Source: Dipteris shenzhenensis
Lineage: Eukaryota; Polypodiophyta; Polypodiopsida; Gleicheniales
Length of the DNA: 64,000 nt
Direction: 5' to 3' (one strand)
NCBI GenBank assembly: GCA_047967505.1
Contig: CM106539.1
Position 1 is the stretch's first letter; every line of letters starts with the position of its first letter. The notes beneath the pieces are model-generated. The model did not search any database and was not told the origin of the DNA. It saw nothing but the letters and a program-made list of their open reading frames with translations. The position numbers and the translations under genes were made by a program. Shown in pieces: positions 11,390 through 21,715 of the stretch.

Positions 11390-12620
11390 GCCAACTCCTC
11401 ATACTTTGCATGCCAATCCTCCCCAGCCAGCACAGACTCCCATGACCACTCCTTTACCCTTATCCACACTACCAGTACCATTTGTGAAATTACTGGAACC
11501 CATTGGTCTAGACACTATTTGCACCTGTGGTGCACTTTGCGGTCTGGAACCTGCACTAGCACCTGCATCCCTATCCATTCTGGGTCGACATTGTTGCGGA
11601 ACTAGCTCTTGGACATGTTTGCAAAAACCATAGCTGCATGCTAGCATGCAACTTGTCGGTCCCATTCCACATGAACATCCCCTTGAAGAGCCTCTAGGAG
11701 CATACCCATATGCTCCATACTAACTTTGACATTACTCAGAAAAGCTCGTAAATACTCAACCAATCCATTGGTAGTATGTCAGTGTAACAATTTCTCCTGA
11801 TTGCCGAAAACATACTCTGAATGTAACTGTTGAGTGGCCTCCAAGTGTGCTTCTACCACGTGCACCTGTGCTTCAAGGACCGCAACCCTATCCTCCAGTT
11901 TTCGCATATGTGCCTACTGACTCTGCAGGGATTCACTCTCATTCCACAATTGAGCGACCTCTGATTCCAAGCTGGTCAATCGCTCCTTGTAGAACACCGC
12001 GTTGCAAGGCGAGTGAGCAACTGCACAGAGAACTGTGGCTGCATATTCATAGGCTGTGATTGAAAAGAAAATCCAGTTGAGGAAATCAAAGATACCACTG
12101 CAGGCTTGGAGCCTACCGCCAATACCTCTGTTGGAGACACCCGCATTGTCTCAGGCACTGCCACCACCATTGTAGAAGGTGCCGCATTAGTCGTTGGTGT
12201 GTGCTAAAGCTACTCCAACCGCTTTTGAGTGAGGGATCCCCCCACCAGAGGACTGCTTTCGAAAGCACCCAACTCCATGGACCTAGGGGTCATCGACACT
12301 GTCACCCTTTCTGCCATGATCGGTGATGAAATTGGAGGCACAACACTGATCTAGGTGGATGTCACCCCATTGCAAAACACACTTCCCATCCCACCTACAT
12401 GAGGAGTCAAGGGCGCAAGAGAAGACACAACACCTTGAGTGATACGAGGCCGTTGATGTTTCTGCTTCTTGGATGCTCGACCAGCTAAGCATTCAACCTC
12501 CTTTAACAAAGGACCTTTAGGCTCTAGAGTAAGAATTAAGGCCATATCCCATTGAGGCATTGTAGACTCAAGATGCAAAGGAAATAGGCTCTCCAAAATC
12601 TGACCAATCTTCGAGTTCAC
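11390..12620 (-). pseudogene. Decayed coiled-coil ORF, probably retrotransposon gag-related
   Basis: The minus strand keeps a long heptad-like frame interrupted by TAG and TGA. Near 11840-11975 it reads ERLTSLESEVAQLWNESESL, then HMRKLEDRVAVLEAQVHVVE, then AHLEATQQLHSEY, a typical parallel coiled coil. Upstream in the same orientation (12351-12620) is a frame with LEPKGPLLKEVECLAGRASKK (basic, Pro-rich), and downstream near 11400-11640 another ends in NGTGSVDKGKGVV. Stops include TAG at 11914-11916 between SQ and AH, where Gln would fit. I do not recognise a named family. Its setting among gypsy pieces and similar coiled-coil remnants elsewhere in the window suggests a retroelement leader or gag protein. 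A host gene fragment is possible. Confidence 0.45.
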
Positions 12621-12689
12621 AGCCTGCTTCTTATCAACCGGTTGTAGCCATCGTTTGAGCCTCTACATGTATTCGCTCCTTTAGAATTC

Positions 12690-13400
12690 ATGCCCATGGC
12701 ACTGGTCACTACTCAACCACTGCAATCATCCCTCAAGATCGGGGAGTGATTGTATACGTCTTTGCTTGCAAAAACATAGAATCTAGAATCTAGTGCAAAG
12801 TCATGACTTTTGGTCTAAAGAATGCACCTCCCACATTTTAGAAGCGAATTCAGGTAGTCTTTGCTCCTTACTTGACAACTTCTATTAGAGTTTTTCTTGA
12901 TGATTTCTTTGTGTTTGGAAAGAAGGAGAAGCATTTGCAACATCTTAGATTATGTCTTGAGAGATGCAGAATTGCACGGCTTAGTCTTAATCTAGAGAAG
13001 TGTGCTTTTGCAGTTAAGAGGGGTGTTGTATTGGGTCATATAATCTCTGAAGAGGGCATGGACATAAATCCAAGAAAGGTGGAAGTTATTCAGAATGCTC
13101 CTACACCAAGAACTCTTAAGCAATTATCACGCTTTGTTGGGTAGATAAAATGGCATAGCAGTTTTTTGTGTTATCTTTCCCATGTTTGTGCACCATTGAC
13201 AAAACTTACCAAGAAGAAAGAAGTTTATAGATGGGAGGAGCAATAACAGAAAGCTAAGAAATGGTTAAAAAAGATTCGACTATATGATTTTGCATGTCTG
13301 CCGTGGGTATTATAGAAGGATAATCAAGATGTTCTTAGTCAATTTCAAGTATTACAAAGAACGGGAGGAGAAATTGCTATGGGAGTGAAAATTACACTAA
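12690..13400 (+). pseudogene. Ty3/gypsy reverse transcriptase fragment
   Basis: The frame around 12800 reads VMTFGLKNAPPTF, and 12872-13144 continues with VFLDDFFVFG (the catalytic motif in FLDD form), HLQHLRLCLERC, LEKCAFAVKRGVVLGHIIS, then KVEVIQNAPTPRTLKQLSRF. This is the standard palm/thumb order of gypsy RT. The next codon after RFVG is TAG where Gln or a similar residue is usual ('FLG.I.WH'), and WHSSFLCYLSHVCAPLTKL follows. Further stops at 13240 and 13315 precede an unrecognised stretch. The N-terminal half of RT is missing. Confidence 0.8.
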
Positions 13401-14200
13401 AACTAGTAGCAAGTGTATTTTGTTTGCCTTATTATTCAAAGGAGGGTCAATATGATTGATGTTCAAATGAGATAATGATGGTAGAGATTGGAAATCCAAT
13501 TTTGTCAAGAAATGTTATCTGATTAGCAAAGTACGTGATCCAATTACAAAGCGATAGCTTGGTTGGTTTGTCGAGAGGGTTTTTCTAATGGTTCAGAATG
13601 ATTATATGGCCAAAGAAAATTATGCTTATTTTCTAGCTATAGAGCAAGGTGGAAAGGTTTCATGGGCGATGCTGGTATACACAAAATTAATGTAGGAGAT
13701 CTCAAGGAAACAATCCTGAACTCCGAATCAATTTTCTAGGATTGTACCATATATTACGGCTTTTGTTCAGTCATGTGGTTCAAAAGAAACAAAGCATGCC
13801 ATCTCACAAGGAGAAAGGCAAAAAGCTGTTTGAGGATTCAGATGATACAATTAAAGATACCATTGATCATTTTGTCAAATCCAAATACACATATCAACAT
13901 TTAGTGGAGATTGCTATAGGAAAGTCACTATCTATAGCTTTGTGGAATACACCAATCATCGATAAGGAGAAGAAGGTCCTTTAGGCACCATTGACAATCA
14001 AATCCAGGTCAAATATTTCCTTGAAGAAAGAGGCAATCAATGACAAAAAAAAGTTGACAGTCGTATGGCCTCTGCGGCAAAATTACCAATCTTTCTTTGA
14101 CATTATCCCAGATATTTTGAGATATATTCACTAGTTTTGCCTATTTATGATCCATTGCATCAATCTTCATAAATGTACCTTCAACTTCAGGTATCTTCTA
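13400..14200. other. No gene recognised
   Basis: Plus-strand frames such as 13742-13984 are partly open and lysine-rich but match nothing I know. The stretch lies between a gypsy RT fragment and coiled-coil remnants and is probably part of a decayed element. Confidence 0.35.
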
Positions 14201-14229
14201 AAAGTTTCTAATGTTTCACATACTACAAA

Positions 14230-14620
14230 GATTCAAATTTCGCCTACAATAACAAACTATCTGTTAAATTGCAACTCTGAATTGCTTTTAGAAAGCAATT
14301 CTAAAACATTAAAAAATTCAACTTGCATCTCCTTTAGACATTCCTTAATAGTAGTAGGTAAACATTCTTGTTGCCTCTCAATTTGATCCATCAACTGTTT
14401 CTTAGTCTTTTCTTTCTGCTCTTTGAAATTTTGAAACCGGTTCTATAATTGTAATAATTCGTGCTAGATTTTCTACACTTCACCATGATCTTTTATCTGT
14501 TGTGCCAATATTCTATTCTACGATTGCAATCCCTTAACTTCATTAAGTAACTATTGTTGGAGTGTTTGCATCTGACTACCATAGGTGTTTAAAATATGAA
14601 GTGCCTCAATAAATTGCTTG
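14230..14620 (-). pseudogene. Coiled-coil ORF remnant (minus strand)
   Basis: On the minus strand a heptad-rich frame is recoverable only through several stops. It runs LQS(stop)NRILAQQIKDHGEV, HELLQL, NRFQNFKEQKEKTKKQLMDQ, IERQQECLP, IKECLKEMQVEFFNVLELLS. The interrupting stops in the central part are all TAG, at positions where Gln would fit the heptads. Function is unknown. It resembles in style, not in sequence I can align, the remnants at 11.4-12.6 kb and 14.7-15.3 kb. Confidence 0.4.
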
Positions 14621-14719
14621 TATGAAACCTTACCCAAACACTTCCCTCTTGTAAGATATGTTCTGATGTCTGCTTCCTTATCCGTAGATGGATCCTGAGT
14701 ACCTAGCTTTTGCTTCAAA

Positions 14720-15310
14720 AGAATACACCACTAATGCCTTGCAGGAGAAAGTTTAAGAGCAAAAAGAGACTATTCAGGAGCTGCATTAGCAACAACTTAT
14801 GTAATGTCAACAAAAGCTACAAATGGTATCAACACCGATACAGACTACTAACACAAAAAATATTTTTTCTAAAATGTTGTCTATGTAGGTACAGAAAGAT
14901 TTTGTAGCAGAGAAGACAGATGCAAGAACCAATCATCATGAGATCCAGCAAAGTTTGTGACAAGATGAAGAGGTGCAGATCAAGGAAATGATGTAGACTT
15001 TAAAGACTATTCAAGACCTAACTGATGCAGAGGATGAGAAGCTCAAAGATCAACAGTACACTGATTTTGATGCTATTACAAAAGAGCCCAATCCTATTCT
15101 AAAAGAACTTGATGTAATTGCAGAATGGCCAGATCCTATTACAAAAGAACATGATGGGATTATAGATGAACTAGAGGCTATTACAAAATAGTTTGAAGAA
15201 TAGATTACCCGAATACTAGATGCAAGTCATGAGCATAATCATAAAGATGATCCATTAGTTTCTTTGCTAGTAGGAATGGATGAAGAACTTGATAAATCCA
15301 ATGTTTAAGT
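14720..15310 (+). pseudogene. Charged, coiled-coil-like ORF remnant (plus strand)
   Basis: A plus-strand frame reads EQKETIQELH(stop)QQLM, CQQKLQMVSTPI, KDFVAEKTDARTNHHEIQQS, then TLKTIQDLTDAEDEKLKDQQ and a semi-repeated ITKEPNPILKELDVI / ITKEHDGIIDELEAI block up to about 15307. It is acidic and Lys/Glu-rich with TAG and TGA interruptions. It ends about 60 bp before the LTR fragment at 15369. The family is unknown; a retroelement accessory protein is the likeliest reading given its neighbours. Confidence 0.35.
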
Positions 15311-15368
15311 GGTTTCACGGCGCAATTATTTTTTATGAAAAAAACCATTGTACCACTGGGTGTGCCAT

Positions 15369-15770
15369 TGTAGAAAAATGCTACTTGGGTACTCATGATA
15401 TATATATTTTTTGCTAAGTAATAGAGGGACTATGCAAAACCTTAGTAGGGGTAGTTAAAAAGCAACCGCTTCTAGAGCATGTATGCTAGGAGTTGCAACT
15501 ATCATATGGAAGAGAGAGTGGTTCTCTATTCTATCTTGTTGGTTCAAAAGTTTCAAGTTCCAAATGAGGAAACATTCTCTATTTGCTATAGATCCCTATT
15601 TTGTCTAGTTTTTACTATGTTTCCTATCTTATCTACTGAGTTTACAATAGTTATGGAATGGAGATCAATCAGTATTACTTGTTATGATCTTTACTTGTTC
15701 CAAATTCAGAATTGAAATGTCAGTTGTTGGAAGTTCTTACTACGTTTTCAATGGTACTCTGTTTATAGCT
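15369..15770 (+). repeat. Gypsy LTR fragment, inverted copy of the LTR at 23.2-23.7 kb
   Basis: It starts TGTAGAAAAATGCTAC, matching the TGTAGACAAATGCTCC start of the minus-strand LTR, and stays alignable through 'ggagttgcaactatcatatgga' and 'gtcagttgttggaagtt'. It lacks the inner minisatellite stretch of the other copy and the last ~45 bp of the LTR (homology ends near 15770). Immediately afterwards RT coding sequence begins with no leader, gag or protease, so it is either a deleted element or a solo fragment joined to another element. Confidence 0.65.
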
Positions 15771-15799
15771 GTGGGTGGGATTCATCACACCAATCGCGA

Positions 15800-16430
15800 A
15801 CCCGGAGTGGATTTCCCTGATTGTCATTGTGCCGAAGAAGAATTAGAAATTATGGATTTGTGTTGATTACCACCAGCCACATTACCCGATCCATTCCCTT
15901 TGCCGTACGTGGATTCTATGCTGGATGAAGTGGTAGGGCATGAGATATACTCTTTCCTGGATGGGTATAATGGGTACAGTCAAATCAAGATGGCTCCTGA
16001 AGACCAGCCCAAGACAACATTCTCACATCATGGGGGTCTATGTCTGTATAGTCATGTGATTTGGATTGCAGAATGCTCCCTTGACATTTTAGTAAGCAAT
16101 GCAGGAGATTTTTGGTTCTTACTTAACAAATTTCATGCAGATTTCCTAGATGATATCAGTGTGTTCGAAACATTCATTGAGCACCTAGAGCATTTACAAA
16201 AGTGCTTCCAACAATGTGGGAGGTCTTCTTCAGCCTGAATCCTATGAAATGTGCATTTGCAGTCTGTGGCGGCCGACTCCTTGGGCATGTGATTATGGCA
16301 GAAGGAATTGCGGTGGAACCAAACAAAGTGGCGGTGATTATGCAAGTACCTGCTCCAACAACACCTAAGGAGTGCTTGTGCATTTTGGGTCAAATTTGAT
16401 GGCATGGTAGACATCTGCGGTTCCTAGCTC
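15800..16430 (+). pseudogene. Ty3/gypsy reverse transcriptase, degraded
   Basis: The order is VPKKN(stop)KLWICVDY, then PFPLPYVDSMLDEVVGHEIY, SFLDGYNGYSQIKMAPEDQ, KTTF, then a damaged stretch, then HADFLDDISVFETFIEHLEH (catalytic FLDD near 16145), then in another frame NPMKCAFAVCGGRLLGHVIM, EGIAVEPNKVAVIMQVPAPT and ILGQI(TGA)WHGRHLRFLA. At least one frameshift near 16060 and one near 16235 separate the blocks. The TGA in 'GQ.I(TGA)WH' stands where Arg (CGA) is expected. Downstream RNase H and integrase follow in frame order, so this is the 5' part of one pol copy. Confidence 0.8.
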
Positions 16431-16432
16431 AT

Positions 16433-16970
16433 ATGGTGATTCCCTTGAATGCACTTGCTCAAGTGCAACCAAAGGGATTTGTGTGGACCGTAGAGTGTGA
16501 CCAAGCATACCGGCAACTCAAGATTCAGCTTTTCAGAGCACTGGTGCTGATGTCTCTAGATTGGGAGAAGAATTTTCATGTGTTTATGGATGCCTCGAAT
16601 AGAGCTATTGGTAGTGTCCTGATGCAGGAAGATGCAGACAAATGGTATTGTCCAGTCTACTATGCGAGCCGACGATGCTCAACTCATGAAAAGAATTACT
16701 CTATCACGGAAAGAGGACTGGGCATGATCTATTCAGTCAAAAAATTTCGGCATTATTTGTTGGGCCGACCTTTTGTATTCCATGTTGATCATTCCGCATT
16801 GTTGTATTTGGTAAAACAGCAAAGTCTTATGGGTCGATTGGCGCGATGGGTGCTGCTTCTACAAGAATATGATTTTGATGTTATTCATCAGTCAGGCTCA
16901 CAGCATGCGGTAGCAGATTATTTATCTCGACTCGAGTCTAGGGAGCTGCCAACAAGAGTGGAAGACGAGT
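16433..16970 (+). pseudogene. Ty3/gypsy RNase H domain, frame intact
   Basis: The frame 16433-17179 carries a complete RNase H: NFHVFMDASNRAIGSVLMQ (first Asp), SRRCSTHEKNYSITERGLG (Glu), YLLGRPFVFHVDHSALLYL (second Asp), and SGSQHAVADYLSRLE (final Asp). It would degrade the RNA strand of the cDNA hybrid. This is the best preserved block of the plus-strand element; the four acidic residues are all present. The frame continues into the pol spacer before a TAG at 17177-17179. Confidence 0.85.
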
Positions 16971-16974
16971 TTCC

Positions 16975-18310
16975 TCATGTGGAGCTCACAGCTTTTTTTT
17001 GGGCAGATTCGATGGAGGTAGTCATTCCGAAAGGCCCATGGTCATGGTATGATGAGATGCTCTCATTCCTGTCTACCGACATCACGCCCAAGTACATGAA
17101 TAGAGACCAAAGGAAACTATTGGCATTGTGGAGCCAATCCTTTGAAGTAGTCTTGGGCCAGTTGTACCAACGACATTAGATGGAGGGCCTACTGCTATGT
17201 GTTTAGCCTCATGAGCAGGAGGTAGTGCTTATGAAATCCCATCATCGGGGTTTCGGGTGGTCATTTTGCGAGGGAAATAACCGCAAAGAAAATTATGCAA
17301 GCGGGCTTATGGCAGCCAACCATGCAAAAGGATGCCAGATGGTTTGCAAAGAGTTGCGACCTCTTCCAGCGGTTGGGCCAACCCACAGATCATCGTGATC
17401 GAATGCCGCTTAACCCCATTTTGCCACTAGAGCCAGTTCAGAAGTGGGGTCTAAACTTCATGGGTCCATTCAAGCCCGTAAGTGCCCGCATACAAAACTG
17501 TTACACTCTGGTAGCAACAACTGAATACTCTACCAAATGGGTGGAAGCTTCAGCTATGCAGGATTATACCGCAAATTCAATTGCAAAATGCATGTACCGC
17601 AATGTGTTCACCCGCCGGTTTGGTTGCCCAATTGAAATCGTCAATGCCAAGGGGACTCACTTTGTCCAACAAGGTCATCAAGTGAATGAATTCTTTCTAT
17701 ATGGTGATTCACAAGAAGTCTTCCCCCTATTATCCACAGGCTAATGGATTGGCAGAATCTACAAGTCATTTATTTCACTGTTAGTGATGACGAGCACCGC
17801 ACAGATTGGGATGATAAGTTGCTGGTAGCACTATGGGCTTATTGCACATCATTCAAGGTGGCCACTGGGTTGACTCCTTTCAAATTGGCATTTGGGCTGG
17901 AAGAAATTACACCAATTGAGCATATTGTTCCAAGTTTGTGGATTGCGATGGAGGATAGGCTCCTTCCGCAAGAGTCTATGGTGTTCCAATTGGATGTTCT
18001 GGATCAGTTGGATGATATGCGATTGGAGAACTACTATCTGACTTTGGAGTTTCAAGCAATGCGGAAGCGGAGAGTGGATTTGGCTTCGAAGAAAAAATCT
18101 TTTGAGCACGAGCAATTGGTTCTTCTATTCAATAATCACCTTGAGCGGATGCCAAGGAAGCTGAAATTGTGATGGTCTAGCCCATTTTGGATTTTTCATG
18201 ATTGCGGATTGACATCGTTCTATCTTGGGGATTTGCAAGGGCACGTACTTTCACATCCAGTTAATGGTTTTCAGTTTCATCCATACCATCATGATGGTAG
18301 TCTTGAGTGC
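16975..18310 (+). pseudogene. Ty3/gypsy integrase with altered catalytic residues
   Basis: After the spacer, the zinc-binding region reads MQAGLWQPTMQKDARWFAKS then CDLFQRLG, where the second Cys of the usual C-x2-C is Phe. The core shows WGLNFMGPF (the usual WGLD Asp is Asn) and EIVNAKGTHFV (the usual SD.GTHF Asp is Ala), then in another frame SPYYPQANGLAES. The frame 17744-18172 gives the C-terminal part: LLVALWAYCTSFKVATGLTP, FKLAFGLEE, PIEHIVPSLWIAMEDRLLP, then RKRRVDLASKKKSFEHEQLV and MPRKLKL, the 'Lys-Lys-F..G.LVLL' exit region. Two frameshifts and the loss of both visible catalytic Asp residues mean it is inactive. Confidence 0.8.
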
Positions 18311-18955
18311 CCATTTTGGATATCTAATGAGGCATAGATTTCTTGGGTTGAGGTGGAGGCGGCGAATCATTCACATGAGGACGTGTGGCAGAAGGGTTCA
18401 GGCCATGATGATAGTAGTCTTCTACGAGGTCCTATCACACCCGCCATGCAACTACCTATCGTCAAGGCAGGGTATTGGCAATCTGGATTGCAATTTTTGG
18501 GCATTTGTTTGCATGTACCAGTTGCTTGCTCATTCTTCCTCATCACACTTACAGTTCTCTTGAGCTCCTTTGCCTTCTAGCTTGTACCCGTATTCAACGC
18601 TCTTTACTTCCTTCTACTTTGTCTTGCTATGGGGATGGCACATGCATAGTTTCACCCCTTCATTCCACTGGTCTACATTGATTTGCAATCCATTGATGCT
18701 CACCTTCAATGTCTATGCCTTCGAAGCTTCAGTAGCAACGATTGGATGAGGGTGAATATTCATCCAACAGCGTTGGCACTTTGCCAGCATCTGGCTATGG
18801 GGTCTACGGTGGAGTTTTTGGGTGAGCATCAGGAGCTGACAATTCAGTTGATCTATTAGCGACTATTTTTGCCGGTCGATGGAGGAGTGCTCATGCAGCC
18901 AACTTGTTCAGCTGAGTCGATGGTGGTGGAATTTGGGACTCCTTCTAGAGAAGAA
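18311..18955. other. 3' untranslated sequence of the plus-strand gypsy copy; no gene
   Basis: A purine-rich stretch near 18348-18360 (ggttgaggtggaggcggcg) could be a polypurine tract. No LTR matching 15369-15770 follows it. At about 18955-18965 the sequence switches to minus-strand RT. Confidence 0.4.
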
Positions 18956-18962
18956 TACAAGC

Positions 18963-19526
18963 TCAGCTCATGCCAAGATGCTCAAAAGCTACCCACTCTA
19001 TAATGAAAGCAATTTTGTCTCTATCTTCCGTATCCATCCTTATTTGATTATACCCATTGAAACCATCAAGAAAGCTATACATCTTATGACCAGCCACATC
19101 AAACATTGTGTCACAGAAAGGCAATGGAAGAGGATCTGCTATTGTTGCTGCATTTAGCTTTCTGTAATCAACACACACCCTGAGTTTACCATTGTTTTTA
19201 GGTATTATGAATATGGGTGAAAGCCATGTTACCTTATCCACTGGGTAAATAAACCCCACCTTGAGCAATTTATCAATTTCTTCCTTTACCTTTTGAGCAT
19301 AATTTGGGTTCATTTTGTATCTTTGCTGGATCACGGGAACAACATCCTTCTTTAAGTTGATCCTATGTTGACAAAAAGATGGTTCAACTCCCTTCATGTC
19401 TGTATAATGCCAAGAAAATACATCCTTGAATTCTAGCAACAAGTGCTTCAAATTTTCATTAAAAATAACATCCAACAAAGCACTAACATGCACCATCTTT
19501 GGATCTTGTTCTATTCTGAGATTCAT
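18963..19526 (-). pseudogene. Ty3/gypsy reverse transcriptase, N-terminal half
   Basis: An open frame reads LLLEFKDVFSWHYTDMKGVE, HRINLKKDVVPVIQQRYKMN, KVKEEIDKLLKVGFIYPVDK, WLSPIFIIPKNNGKLRVCVD, YRKLNAATIADPLPLPFCDT, YSFLDGFNGYNQIRMDTEDR and then ends after KIAFIIEW. These are the finger and early palm blocks of plant gypsy RT. The catalytic xxDD block and everything after it are missing. Truncation occurs within the 'TAF.T.WG.F.Y..MPFGL' block, where plus-strand element sequence begins. It is related to, but clearly distinct from, the plus-strand RT at 15.8 kb. Confidence 0.85.
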
Positions 19527-19539
19527 CTCTTTGAGGTCA

Positions 19540-20289
19540 TCCTCCTGAACTCTTGCACACCTTCTTAAGTGGTCTTCAATAAATGTTGGAATGTTTGTTT
19601 TGATATTAAATTCTTATTTTTCTTCATCAGCATCCCATTGTTTTGAAGTCACGTCATCTCACTTCTACTCTTTATATTTCCTCTATTCCGTTTTTGGATT
19701 GTTGCCTTTGAATTTGGAACTTTAGTAACCATCATTGATGAAGGATTGCTCACTTCATTCTTATTGTATCGGTTCAATATGGCTTGCACATCCACTTCAA
19801 AAATTGGAATTAAGGAGGGAATTCTTTTGAGAAAATACTCTTCCTCATCATCTTCAACTTCGACCACCATGTTAATTCCTTCAGCTGCTGCCAAGGGTTG
19901 AACACTTTTTGAAACACTCCTTGTTGGAACCATGGCCATTTAAAATTTCTTCTTTCCCTTATGAACAATTACCCAGCTCTGCAATCCTGCTTATTAATCT
20001 TGGCTACTTGAAACCACGGCCTGCCAAGTAACATGGAATAAGATCTATAATCTCCCTCCATCCAAAGAACAACAAAACTAACCATGAAAGCTAGACCACA
20101 AACTTTGATCTGTTGGTTTCTTAGTATCCCAAGAGGTTTGACCCTTTGTTGATCGGCCATTTTGACCTGAAAAGGAGCTGGCTCTAACTCATTGAGACAA
20201 AAAAAATTGTAAAGATCCTCCGACAGAATATTCACACCAGACCCACCATCCAAAAGGACCTCTGGTATGATCTGTGATTTATATTCCAC
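19540..20289 (-). pseudogene. Gypsy aspartic protease and protease-RT spacer
   Basis: The frame 19969-20289 begins near IPEVLLDGGSGVNILSEDLY. DGGSG is the active-site form common in Tat/Athila-like plant gypsy proteases. It continues with ADQQRVKPLGILRNQQIKVC and YSMLLGRPWF, the C-terminal 'LLGRPWL' block. Protease matures the polyprotein. The spacer frame 19649-19939 is acidic (VVEVEDDEEEYF) and links to RT. A stop lies between protease and spacer. Position and order (gag, protease, RT) agree with one minus-strand element. Confidence 0.8.
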
Positions 20290-20344
20290 CTAGATTAGTG
20301 GAACAATATAATCTATATCTTCAATTTGTGCTACATTAAATTTG

Positions 20345-21008
20345 TTAGCACAACTGTGCTTTGAATTTTGGTACCAGATTAAGAAGCTGGTCCAATGTAA
20401 TATTTATTTGGGCCTTCAACAAACTATGAAACAATTCCCCATGGTTCACTACATCTCTAAGTTTGGGTTTCTTTTGTATTCGATCAATTGGATAACACCA
20501 TCTTGAAGGAGTCTTTTCCTTTAGATCCTCAAGCTTTTTGATTTCATGCTGCTCTTTGAGTGCATCAACATCCTTTGTACATCGTTCACTCTGGTCACCC
20601 TCCTTTATTGGTGCCTTCTTATTCACTACTAGCTTAAAACGTGGGGGTAGAATCTTCTCCTCCATCATCTTTATTTATGCATCAATCTTTCTTTCTTGCA
20701 TTCACCTAATCAAGAGCTTTAAGAACATCTTGACGAACTCTATTTTGCTCATTCCAATCAATTGGATGTTTCCCTTTGGCTGCCACAAATAATTTATTTT
20801 CAATTGGTAGTATAGGACCCTTAGATCTTGTGGTGGCGAGTGCTTCTACATAACTTTGTTTCTCTAGCATTTCCCCTTCTGGTTTGAAACCCATACCATC
20901 ATAGGACACTACCAACATTGACTCCAAGTCTTTCCCTCCATGCCCAACTGCCTGCTTCACCTCCATGGGTACATCATTCAAACAACTTTCTTCCAGCTGA
21001 ATAAGCAT
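20345..21008 (-). pseudogene. Gag-pol linker of the minus-strand gypsy element
   Basis: Two consecutive frames cover it. One (20706-21008) has MEVKQAVGHGGKDLESMLVV and KHPIDWNEQNRVRQDVLKAL; the other (20345-20668) has ERCTKDVDALKEQHEIKKLE, WCYPIDRIQKKPKLRDVVN and NITLDQLLNLVPKFKAQL. The 'LT..QLL.L.P....L' element is usual just upstream of protease in plant gypsy polyproteins. Function beyond linking nucleocapsid and protease is not known. Confidence 0.6.
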
Positions 21009-21059
21009 AGCATTGGCTTGAGCTGGTGGTTATGAGGTGGATGCTGTGTTTGTGATCGA

Positions 21060-21715
21060 GTTTGGTACTGCACAATGGGGATACCCCTCTCATTGCGGTG
21101 TTTGCACCATAACCATAAAATCTAGGCATTGCCGATGTCCAGCTTGACCACAATATGTGCAATTCTGAGAATCATTGTTTTGATTTGATTGTCGAGGATG
21201 ATTTCCCCAATTCTGATATGACTATCTTCTTCCTTGGTTAGCAGGATCATTCACCCTTACTTGATTGACTGCAGACGGTTGTGTCACTCCCCCATGTTTT
21301 GCATATAACGAGGCAATCTTCCCCTGTAATTTGGATTATACCAACAATTGGTACTCTCATGATTTCTCTGACCACAGAACTCCCATTTAGGCTTCTCAAA
21401 TGAGGCAGCTTTTGACAATACCGTGTTTTTCAAATGTTGTTTGCTCTTTTTCTCCAACTTCTCATCTCCTGAAGAGGATTTGACTTTTTTCTTGGACTTT
21501 GGGCTCTCCTTAGATTTCCCTTTCTTTGATTGCTTCTTTCTTTTGTATTTGGTCTTGTTGTCTTCATTGTAGGAATCATCTGAATCATCATCATCAGACT
21601 CAGAATCTGTATCTTCATTTTCACTTTCTGTGTCAGAGTCTCCATCCCAATCTATGTCCGAATCAGAATTCTCTCTTTCTTTCCTTCTATTCTTTTTGGA
21701 TTTTCTTTTGGTCAT
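21060..21715 (-). pseudogene. Gypsy nucleocapsid region with two degenerate zinc knuckles and an acidic/basic stretch
   Basis: The frame 21284-21715 starts with a highly charged segment (SDTESENEDTDSESDDDD, then a long Lys/Ser-rich tract) and ends with a zinc knuckle KWEFCGQRNHESTNCW. The first Cys of C-x2-C-x4-H-x4-C is Trp. A second knuckle near 21120-21165 reads NCTYCGQAGHRQCLDF, with the last spacing shortened to two residues and a frame change after it. Nucleocapsid knuckles bind element RNA; both here look impaired. The unusually acidic stretch before the knuckle is worth noting. Confidence 0.7.
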
